Below are positions 57,813 to 64,000 of a stretch of DNA of 64,000 nucleotides, piece by piece; within the stretch, counting starts at the first letter, position 1; each line of letters begins with the position of its first letter. Position numbers and translations under genes: made by a program. The notes beneath the pieces were generated by a model. That model ran no database searches and had not been told where the DNA came from. It saw nothing but the letters and a program-made list of their open reading frames with translations. The stretch is from Pontixanthobacter aestiaquae (GTDB lineage Bacteria > Pseudomonadota > Alphaproteobacteria > Sphingomonadales > Sphingomonadaceae). Location: NCBI RefSeq assembly GCF_009827455.1, contig NZ_WTYZ01000001.1, positions 2,489,001 through 2,553,000 on the forward strand, written 5' to 3'.

Positions 57813-59024
57813 ATGAAACAGCTTGATGCCCAATCCGAAGCGCTTATCGCCCCCATCGATCAGGACGCAATGCTCGCCGATGCACGGGCGTGGAGCGCGA
57901 TCAACACCGGCACCGCGAACCTTGACGGCTTGGCCAAAATGGCTGGAAAGCTGGCTGATGCCTTCAGCGCGCTGCCGGGCGAAGTCGAACTGGTCGATCC
58001 CGCGCCAGTATCCGCCATCGCCGCTGACGGGACCGAGTTCGAAAAACCACACGGTCAGCATATGATCGCGCGGATCCGGCCCGATGCGGAGCGCCGTCTG
58101 CTGTTTACCGGCCATATGGATACCGTCTTCCCCAAGGATCACAGCTTTCAGAATCAGACATGGCTCGACGATGACACGCTGAACGGCCCCGGCCTCGCAG
58201 ATATGAAAGGCGGGATTGCGGTATTCCTCCACGCGCTCAAAACGTTCGAGCAGAGCGACGCGGCTGAGAAAATCGGCTATGATATACTAATCAATTCGGA
58301 CGAGGAAACCGGTTCGCTGGCCTCCGCCCCGCTGATCGAACAAATGGCGCAGGGCAAATATGCGGCGCTCACATACGAACCCTCCGCCCTGCCCGATGGC
58401 ACGCTGGCCCATGCGCGCGGCGGCAGCGGCAATTACTCGCTGTCCATCACTGGAAAATCCGCCCATGCGGGCCGCAATCCGCAAGACGGACGCAATGCGA
58501 TTGTCGCAGCTGCAGCGATCGTTCTGGGTTTGAAAGAATTGCAGACCGGCGAATGCCCGATCAACCCTGCCAAGATCGAAGGCGGCGCGGCCAATAATGT
58601 GGTACCCGATCACGCGGTGCTGCGCTTCAATATCCGGCCCAAGAGCCCGGATGCGGCGGCGGCCTTTGAAGCAGCGCTCGCAACGTTGATCGGTGACACC
58701 CAACAAGCACATGAAGTCAGCATCCACCAACATGGCGGCATTTCGCGCCCACCAAAGCCGGTTGACCGCAAGGCGCAGCGCCTGTTCGACCTAGTCCGGA
58801 CATGCGGTGCTTCGCTCGGTCAAACCATCAATTGGCAATCGACCGGCGGGGTCTGTGACGGCAACAATATCGCCGATTGCGGCGTTCCCGTGGTCGATAC
58901 GATGGGCGTTCGCGGCGGTGCTATTCACTCGCCCGATGAATTTATGTTCGTTTCCTCTTTGCGCGAACGTGCGGCCCTGTCCGCGCTCGTGATCCACCGT
59001 CTTGCTTCGGGAGAAGAGCTTTGA
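57813..59024 (+). CDS. M20-family metallohydrolase linked to arginine succinyltransferase genes
   Basis: 403 residues from ATG 57813 (KQLDAQSEALIAPI). Zinc motifs are FTGHMDTVFPKDH, GPGLADMKGG and NSDEETGS; layout is that of CPG2/ArgE-type M20 enzymes. The stop overlaps astA as TTGA, so it is cotranslated with arginine degradation genes. It may remove succinate from succinylglutamate in place of AstE (a different, M14-type family), or hydrolyse a related acylated amino acid. In-frame sequence upstream, including an ATG in the palindrome, is probably not translated. Confidence 0.85.
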   Translation: MKQLDAQSEALIAPIDQDAMLADARAWSAINTGTANLDGLAKMAGKLADAFSALPGEVELVDPAPVSAIAADGTEFEKPHGQHMIARIRPDAERRLLFTGHMDTVFPKDHSFQNQTWLDDDTLNGPGLADMKGGIAVFLHALKTFEQSDAAEKIGYDILINSDEETGSLASAPLIEQMAQGKYAALTYEPSALPDGTLAHARGGSGNYSLSITGKSAHAGRNPQDGRNAIVAAAAIVLGLKELQTGECPINPAKIEGGAANNVVPDHAVLRFNIRPKSPDAAAAFEAALATLIGDTQQAHEVSIHQHGGISRPPKPVDRKAQRLFDLVRTCGASLGQTINWQSTGGVCDGNNIADCGVPVVDTMGVRGGAIHSPDEFMFVSSLRERAALSALVIHRLASGEEL

Positions 59025-60037
59025 GTTTCCGCCTGCGCGCCGCGCATTCTGACGACCTCGAACCCCTATATGAAATGGCCAAGCTGACCGGCGGCGGATT
59101 TACCAATCTGCCCCCTGATCGCGATGCATTAGGCAAAAAATTGCAGCGCGCCGCCGATGCCTTTGGCCGCGATGATGACACGCTTGGCGATGACCAGTTC
59201 GTTCTCGTACTGGAGAATGCGGAGACCGGCGATGTGCGCGGCACGTGCCAGCTGTTCACGCAGGTGGGGCAGCAATGGCCGTTCTATTCCTACCGGCTCA
59301 ACACGCTGACCCAATATTCGAAAGAGCTGGACCGGACAGTGCGCGCTGAAATGCTCAGCCTTGTCACCGATCTTGAAGGGGCGAGCGAAGTGGGAGGGCT
59401 GTTTTTGCACCCCAATGAACGTGCCGGAGGGCTCGGTCTGCTGCTTGCGCGCAGCCGATACCTGTTTATCGCCATGCACCGCGCGCGTTTTGCCGAGAAA
59501 ATATTGGCCGAACTGCGCGGTATAATCGATGATCGCGGCGGATCGCCTTTCTGGGACAATGTCGCCGGGCGTTTCTTCGGAATGAGCTTTCAGGATGCCG
59601 ATTATTTCAATTCGATCAACGGCAACCAATTTATCGCCGATCTGATGCCCAAACATCCGATCTATGTCGAAATGCTGTCCGACGAAGCCCGCAAAGTCAT
59701 TGGCATGCCGCACCCGACAGGACGCGCGGCCATGCGGATGCTGGAAAATGAAGGCTTCGCCGCAGAGGGATATGTCGATATCTTCGATGGCGGCCCGACG
59801 ATGACTGCACGCACAGATAACGTTAATAGCATTGCTGGATCGGTGAAGGCGGAAGTGTCAGCAACCGATCTCGAGGATGGCGAGAAGGCTCTTGTCGCGA
59901 CCGGCAATCTGACGACATTCCGCTCAACCTATGGACTGCGCAAATTGGGCGATGATAGCGCCATCGCTATTGATGCGGCCTGCGCTAAAACGCTTGGCGT
60001 TAAGGCCGGAGATACAGTTTGGAGCGTCGCGAAATAG
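59021..60037 (+). CDS. astA: Arginine N-succinyltransferase
   Basis: 338 residues from TTG 59021. FRLRAAHSDDLEPLYEMAKL, GGGFTNLPPDRDAL and EVGGLFLHPNERAGGLGLLL are AstA features. It succinylates arginine with succinyl-CoA, the first step of the AST pathway. Confidence 0.95.
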   Translation: MSFRLRAAHSDDLEPLYEMAKLTGGGFTNLPPDRDALGKKLQRAADAFGRDDDTLGDDQFVLVLENAETGDVRGTCQLFTQVGQQWPFYSYRLNTLTQYSKELDRTVRAEMLSLVTDLEGASEVGGLFLHPNERAGGLGLLLARSRYLFIAMHRARFAEKILAELRGIIDDRGGSPFWDNVAGRFFGMSFQDADYFNSINGNQFIADLMPKHPIYVEMLSDEARKVIGMPHPTGRAAMRMLENEGFAAEGYVDIFDGGPTMTARTDNVNSIAGSVKAEVSATDLEDGEKALVATGNLTTFRSTYGLRKLGDDSAIAIDAACAKTLGVKAGDTVWSVAK

Positions 60038-60046
60038 CTCTTATTC

Positions 60047-60149
60047 CGTCATCGCGAGGAGCGCAGCGACGCGGCGATCCATGGCCCGCCCGCTTGCCGA
60101 TCAGTTAAACCATGGATTGCCGCGCGACCTCCGGTCGCTCGCAATGACG
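60047..60149. repeat. Family A intergenic palindrome, copy 2
   Basis: Left arm CGTCATCGCGAGGAGCGCAG through GCGATCCATGG; right arm CCATGGATTGCCGCGCGACC ending CGCAATGACG. It lies between astA and astB. Confidence 0.85.
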
Positions 60150-60164
60150 AGAAAAGGACTGAAC

Positions 60165-61409
60165 TTGATTCAAGAAATCAATTTTGATGGCCTGGTCGGT
60201 CCATCGCACAATTATGCCGGGCTGAGCCTTGGCAATCTCGCCGCTACGAAAAGCGCGGGTAGCACATCCTATCCGCGCGCCGCTGCATTGCAGGGCTTGG
60301 AAAAGATGCAGGCCAACCGGGCCTTGGGTCTGGCTCAAGGCTTTTTGCTCCCGCTGCCCCGCCCAAACGGTGCATTTCTTTCGGCCATAGGAGCAGATGA
60401 AACCACTGATCGCGCGCTGATCGCCGCTGCATGGTCGGCCAGTTCGATGTGGACGGCGAATGCCGCGACTGTCAGCCCCGCTGCCGATACCGCAGATGGC
60501 AAATGCCATCTCACACCAGCCAACCTTGTGACGATGCCGCACCGCGGGCAGGAATGGCAGGATACCGCTGCGCAACTCAAAATTGCGTTCAGCAATGCCG
60601 ATCATTTCGCGCATCATGACGCCATTCCCGCCACCTTTGGCGACGAAGGTGCGGCCAATCATATGCGTTTTTGTACGGGTCATGGCGCACCGGGGGTTGA
60701 GGCGTTTGTTTACGGCAAAACCGGCGGCAAATTCCCCGCTCGCCAGCACGAGCAAGCAAGCCGCGCCGTTGCGCGCCTCCATGGGCTGAACGAAGACCGT
60801 GCCGTCTTCATCGAACAGAACCCCGAAGCCATTGCAGCGGGCGCGTTCCATAATGATGTGGTCGCCGTCGCCAATGAGCGGGTGTTATTCACGCACAGCG
60901 AAGCCTTCGCCGACCAGCAAGGCGCCTATGACGCGATCCGGGCGAAATTCCCCGAATTGGAAGTGGTCGAAGTATCCGCCGAAGCGGTCAGCCTTGCGGA
61001 AGCGATCAAAACCTATCTGTTTAACTCGCAGCTGCTTACTCTGCCCGATGGCGGGATGGAGCTGATTTCTCCCCTCGAAGCCAAAACCGATGCGGTTCAG
61101 CGCTGGGCCGAGGACGCCATCGGCGGCAACCAGCCGATCCGCGCAATCCGCTTTGTCGATGTGCGGCAAAGCATGGCCAATGGCGGCGGCCCTGCATGCC
61201 TGCGCCTGCGCGTCGTAGCCGATCCCGCAACGGTCGATCCGCGCTTCCTTCTGGACGACGCCAGGGCACAGACCATCGGCAATGTCATCAGCGAATATTG
61301 GCCCGAAACCATCGACACCGATCAGGTCGGTGATGAAGCTCTGGCAAAACGTGTCATTGCGGCACGGCATAAGCTTTTGGAAGCATTGGGACTTTCAGAA
61401 CTAAGTTAA
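60165..61409 (+). CDS. astB: N-succinylarginine dihydrolase
   Basis: About 414 residues from TTG 60165, chosen because AAAAGGA sits seven bases upstream and it gives the family start QEINFDGLVGPSHNYAG. The ATG at 60144 is part of the palindrome. The catalytic Cys is in ANGGGPACLRLRV. It releases CO2 and two NH3 from succinylarginine. astC, astD and a classical astE are not in the window. Confidence 0.94.
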   Translation: MIQEINFDGLVGPSHNYAGLSLGNLAATKSAGSTSYPRAAALQGLEKMQANRALGLAQGFLLPLPRPNGAFLSAIGADETTDRALIAAAWSASSMWTANAATVSPAADTADGKCHLTPANLVTMPHRGQEWQDTAAQLKIAFSNADHFAHHDAIPATFGDEGAANHMRFCTGHGAPGVEAFVYGKTGGKFPARQHEQASRAVARLHGLNEDRAVFIEQNPEAIAAGAFHNDVVAVANERVLFTHSEAFADQQGAYDAIRAKFPELEVVEVSAEAVSLAEAIKTYLFNSQLLTLPDGGMELISPLEAKTDAVQRWAEDAIGGNQPIRAIRFVDVRQSMANGGGPACLRLRVVADPATVDPRFLLDDARAQTIGNVISEYWPETIDTDQVGDEALAKRVIAARHKLLEALGLSELS

Positions 61410-61543
61410 CGCTCTGGACGAATTGTCGGCATTCGTTACACTTGCAACCCTGTTAACCACTGATACCCGCTCAGACCTGCCATTGGCACGGAATTTGCGA
61501 CCTCAAAAGTTAACGCGGATACGATAATCGCAGGGATGAGCGC

Positions 61544-61801
61544 ATGTTGAAGAAAATAGGCAGACTGTTTGTCATCAAGACAAAGTGGGAAGCCTATATC
61601 ATCATCTATGCGCTGGCATTGGGCTGCACCGCACGCGGGGCGCAATACATCACCGACTATCCCGGACGGTTCGGACAGCTGATGTTTTTGGCGACGACGG
61701 GTGCGGTGTTCCTCGCAGGCGCGAAGATATTCGACGCGCTGGCGTATGAGCGGGAAGCGCGTGAGGCCCGCGAGGCGGGCTCGGCCAAGCCTGAAAACTA
61801 A
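61544..61801 (+). CDS. Small membrane protein of unknown function
   Basis: 85 residues with hydrophobic helices at about 16-33 (EAYIIIYALALGCTARGA) and 44-62, then a charged tail (EREAREAREAG). ATG 61544. Lies between astB and ssrA. No family recognised. Confidence 0.65.
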   Translation: MLKKIGRLFVIKTKWEAYIIIYALALGCTARGAQYITDYPGRFGQLMFLATTGAVFLAGAKIFDALAYEREAREAREAGSAKPEN

Positions 61802-61904
61802 ACATACAGCGAAGGCTGGGATGACAATCAAATGAAGATGGGGGCTTCTATTGCCAGCAACCCTGCGTTCTCGTTGTACGGGAGTTGAACGCGGCGCGCT
61901 TCGA

Positions 61905-62255
61905 CAGCTTGGTTCTCTCAAGAGGGGAATGAGGGAGGTTCTGTTGCTAGGCCCTCCCCCGGGCCCCCGGAATCCGCTTCTGTTGCCCGGTGGGTCCAAC
62001 CGCGCTTTAGCTTTGTAAGATCAGGCCGTTAGGCCGTCAGATTACGCTGCGAGAGCGAGTGCTTCGTTATCGTTTGCACTTATAAAAATGAGCCTTTTAC
62101 GGGGTTTCTCAACCCGGGCAAAAACAATGCTTTTCAACACACGTCGATCCTAGTTCGGCCCCATCAGGAACCCCGCAGAACGGGGATTTTGGTGGAGCCG
62201 CCGGGTACTGCCCCCGGGTCCGTTGTATCTATTGCACATCGCAATTTATCGCCAT
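61905..62255 (-). ncRNA. ssrA: tmRNA, circularly permuted two-piece form
   Basis: Read on the minus strand, the acceptor piece comes first: T stem CCGGG, loop GGCAGTA, CCCGG, acceptor strand CGGCTCC, A, CCA (62190-62217). After a 27-base spacer with its own hairpin (62163-62189), the coding piece begins GGGGCCGAACTAGGATCGAC at 62162. The two strands GGGGCCG and CGGCTCC make a seven-pair acceptor stem with G-U at position 3, the alanine identity mark. The tag frame is at 62042-62077, followed by GC-rich pseudoknot-like sequence. tmRNA rescues stalled ribosomes. Both outer ends are approximate. Confidence 0.93.
62042..62077 (-). other. tmRNA proteolysis-tag reading frame
   Basis: Eleven codons and a TAA encode ANDNEALALAA. 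With the charged alanine this gives the tag AANDNEALALAA, whose hydrophobic ALAA end fits ClpXP recognition. Confidence 0.93.
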
Positions 62256-62323
62256 ATCTGGCCGAAACCAGCACACCCTATATAGCGCGCATTGCGTGAA
62301 TATAAAGTGACTAACGCAATGTC

Positions 62324-62405
62324 CGTCATTGCGAGCGCAGCGAAGCAATCCAGAGCACCAAAGCGCATATCTGGATTGCAGCGTCACTACGCTGCTCGCA
62401 ATGAC
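62324..62405. repeat. Family A intergenic palindrome, copy 3
   Basis: CGTCATTGCGAGCGCAGCGA ... GCAATCCAG pairs with CTGGATTGC ... GCTGCTCGCAATGAC. It sits between ssrA and the stop of the second mscL and may help end the mscL message. Confidence 0.88.
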
Positions 62406-62422
62406 AAGAATTTTGGGGCGTC

Positions 62423-62851
62423 CTACTTCTTCAGAGAATCCCGAATCTCGGTAAGCAGTTCGATCTCGGTCGGACCCGCAGGTGCTTCTTCCTCGGCGGG
62501 CTTTTCAAATTTCGCTTTCGCTTTGTTCGCGTAACGAACCAGCAGGAAGATGATGAAGGCCAAGATCACGAAGTTGATGATCGAGGTCACGAATGCGCCC
62601 CATGCGAGGACATTGGCACCCGCTTCGCGCGCTGCTTCCAAGCTCATGCCTTCAGTGACCAGCTCTGCGCCGCTGAGCACAGTGTACTTGCTGCTGAAAT
62701 CGACATCGCCGAAGATCATCCCGACAATCGGCATAATCACGTCAGCGGTCATAGAGGATACGATAACGGCGAAAGCACCGGCAATGATAACCGCGACGGC
62801 CAGTTCCATCACGTTGCCTTTGGCAATGAAGTCCTTGAATTCTGCGAGCAT
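62423..62851 (-). CDS. mscL: Large-conductance mechanosensitive channel, paralogue 2
   Basis: 142 residues from ATG 62851 (AAGGGA upstream). LAEFKDFIAKGNVMELAVAV is the amphipathic N-terminal helix and TM1; TM2 is FVTSIINFVILAFIIFLLVR. A C-terminal helix follows. MscL opens under membrane tension to release solutes. It follows another mscL by 66 bases. Its periplasmic loop includes an insertion (GAELVTEGMSLEAAREAGAN). Confidence 0.93.
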   Translation of the reverse strand: MLAEFKDFIAKGNVMELAVAVIIAGAFAVIVSSMTADVIMPIVGMIFGDVDFSSKYTVLSGAELVTEGMSLEAAREAGANVLAWGAFVTSIINFVILAFIIFLLVRYANKAKAKFEKPAEEEAPAGPTEIELLTEIRDSLKK

Positions 62852-62917
62852 GGATTTTTCCCTTATTGTCAGTCCCACAGGCCCTTTGCCAGCATCCGGT
62901 TGCGGTGCCAAGCGCGG

Positions 62918-63400
62918 CTATTTCGCCTGCGCCTCTCGCAAACCGCGCAGTTCAAGGCGGATATCGCGCAGCACATCCAATTGCGGGTCGGTCGGCACCT
63001 TGTCGCTGTCGGAACTGTTTTCCATCGCCTTTTTGTCCTCTTCAATCGCATCGAGCACTTTGTTTACGCCCTTGATCAGCAAAAACAGCGCGAAGGCCAG
63101 GATCAGGAAGTTGACGATTTGCGTCAGCAAATCGCCATATCCGATCATGGCCACACCTGCTTGCTTCAACTCAGCGTAATTCGTTGTCGATCCCGCATAC
63201 CCTTCAGGAATGCTGCCCAGCCGGATAAACCAGTTGGTAAAATCGACCGCACCGAACAGCCATCCGATAAACGGCATCAACACGCTTTCGGTGAGAGCCG
63301 TAGTGATTTTGCCGAAGGCCGCGCCGATCACAACACCCACTGCCAATTGCAGCACGTTCCCACGCGAAATAAACTTTTTGAACTCGTCGAATACCGTCAT
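62918..63400 (-). CDS. mscL: Large-conductance mechanosensitive channel, paralogue 1
   Basis: 160 residues from ATG 63400 (GGGAG upstream). TVFDEFKKFISRGNVLQLAV and VVIGAAFGKITTALTESVLM are the family start, and TM2 is DLLTQIVNFLILAFALFLLI. The C-terminal cytoplasmic helix is VPTDPQLDVLRDIRLELRGL. The two copies differ clearly, so the duplication is old. Confidence 0.94.
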   Translation of the reverse strand: MTVFDEFKKFISRGNVLQLAVGVVIGAAFGKITTALTESVLMPFIGWLFGAVDFTNWFIRLGSIPEGYAGSTTNYAELKQAGVAMIGYGDLLTQIVNFLILAFALFLLIKGVNKVLDAIEEDKKAMENSSDSDKVPTDPQLDVLRDIRLELRGLREAQAK

Positions 63401-63535
63401 GCAGCCGCTCCCTGTTTCGTGAAATTGCAACGGGGTAATACCAAAGGCGTTCCTTGAAAGTCATCGTCGGTGTGCTATCTAAATAAAACAGACAGTGCGC
63501 GATCAATCCGCGCGCACAATGCGGAGACTACAACC

Positions 63536-64000
63536 ATGAATTTACGCAATTTCGGTCGTTTCACTATTGCAGCGCTTGCTTCATTGACGCTCGCCGCATG
63601 CGGTATCAATTCCGTGCCAGCGGCTGAAGAAACCGCGAAAGCCAAATGGGCCGATGTCGAGGCCGCATTTCAGGCCCGCGCCAATCTGCTCAGCAATCTT
63701 GGCGAAATCGCGACCAGCGCGTCGGATCGTGAAGGCGGCATTTTGACCGATGTGATCGAAGCGCGGGCAAAGGCCACCAGTGTGCAAATTTCGGCGGATG
63801 ATCTGAACGATCCTGCGAAAATGGAGGCTTTCCAATCTGCACAAAACAGTCTGGGCAGCGGTCTAGGCCGGCTGCTGGTCAATGTGGAGCGCTATCCCGA
63901 GCTGAAATCGAACGACAATTTCGTGATGCTGCAAGGACAGGCTGAGGGTATCGAGAACAAGATCCGCATCGCGATCAAGGATTATAACGAGGCCGTGCGC
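63536..64000 (+). CDS. LemA-family lipoprotein, N-terminal part
   Basis: 155 residues are visible and the frame runs off the window. ATG 63536 has GCGGAG upstream. Signal peptide with lipobox LAAC is followed by helical LemA sequence (KAKWADVEAAFQARANLLSN, SLGSGLGRLLVNVERYPELK, IAIKDYNEAVR). LemA proteins are helical-bundle envelope proteins of unclear role, often next to TPM-domain (YgcG-like) genes; whether that holds here is outside the view. Confidence 0.93.
   Translation, partial: MNLRNFGRFTIAALASLTLAACGINSVPAAEETAKAKWADVEAAFQARANLLSNLGEIATSASDREGGILTDVIEARAKATSVQISADDLNDPAKMEAFQSAQNSLGSGLGRLLVNVERYPELKSNDNFVMLQGQAEGIENKIRIAIKDYNEAVR

Noticed and set aside
62190..62217. A conventional tRNA 3' half
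   Set aside because: No anticodon arm or 5' half lies upstream; the matching acceptor strand is downstream in the tmRNA coding piece.

Overview
The window is ordinary, gene-dense chromosome of an alphaproteobacterium, most likely a sphingomonad of the Erythrobacteraceae type. The evidence is: a circularly permuted two-piece tmRNA gene whose tag reads ANDNEALALAA; an F1-only ATP synthase operon atpHAGDC with a very short epsilon subunit; HdaA; DUF2794; and a small SciP/DUF1153-like protein. No phage, integrase, transposase, CRISPR array, rRNA or ordinary tRNA was seen. Layout, left to right. (1) 1-5812, minus strand: a secretion operon of a TPR-CHAT caspase-like protein, a TpsB outer-membrane transporter and the N-terminus of a TpsA-type giant exoprotein cut by the window edge. 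(2) 6011-8708, minus: a nitroreductase and four small exported or membrane proteins of unknown role, then cobT and a transaldolase-like aldolase up to 11192. (3) 11378-17954: DUF2490 and DUF4197 proteins, priA, a GST, a lipoprotein and an FeS-type photolyase. (4) 17969-23765: a CPBP protease, an operon of SRPBCC protein, Ada and a PEP-mutase-like protein, a membrane-tethered trypsin-like protease and a TauD-like dioxygenase. (5) 24056-29176: atpHAGDC, interrupted by a palindromic repeat before atpG and by a small orphan gene between atpG and atpD. (6) 29230-38766: a prolyl oligopeptidase, the SciP-like protein, HNH protein, glmU, gph, a GloVer-repeat lipoprotein, an SDR and a polytopic membrane protein with a striking dyad at its start. 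(7) 38836-48820: cysE and hdaA cluster, purM with a purN-MmcQ fusion, sulfotransferase, ndk, holC, a 51-residue DUF2256 protein and pepA. (8) 48934-54586: the envelope and ribosome operon lptD-surA-pdxA-rsmA. (9) 55448-61409: malate synthase G and an arginine succinyltransferase cluster (M20 hydrolase, astA, astB). (10) 61544-64000: the permuted ssrA gene, two tandem mscL paralogues and the start of a LemA-family lipoprotein. Two families of intergenic palindromes recur: CGTCATTCCCGCGAAAGCGG (two copies) and CGTCATTGCGAGCG (three copies). In all three places where a plus-strand gene follows, the ATG at the end of the palindrome is in frame with that gene, so automated start calls there are probably wrong. 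The most promising biology is the TPS secretion operon with a signal-peptide-bearing CHAT protease; other notable points are the atp-operon insertion, the PurN-MmcQ fusion, and the SD-overlapping 12-bp dyad at 37588-37623. All functional statements come from reading motifs by eye; no database search was run.
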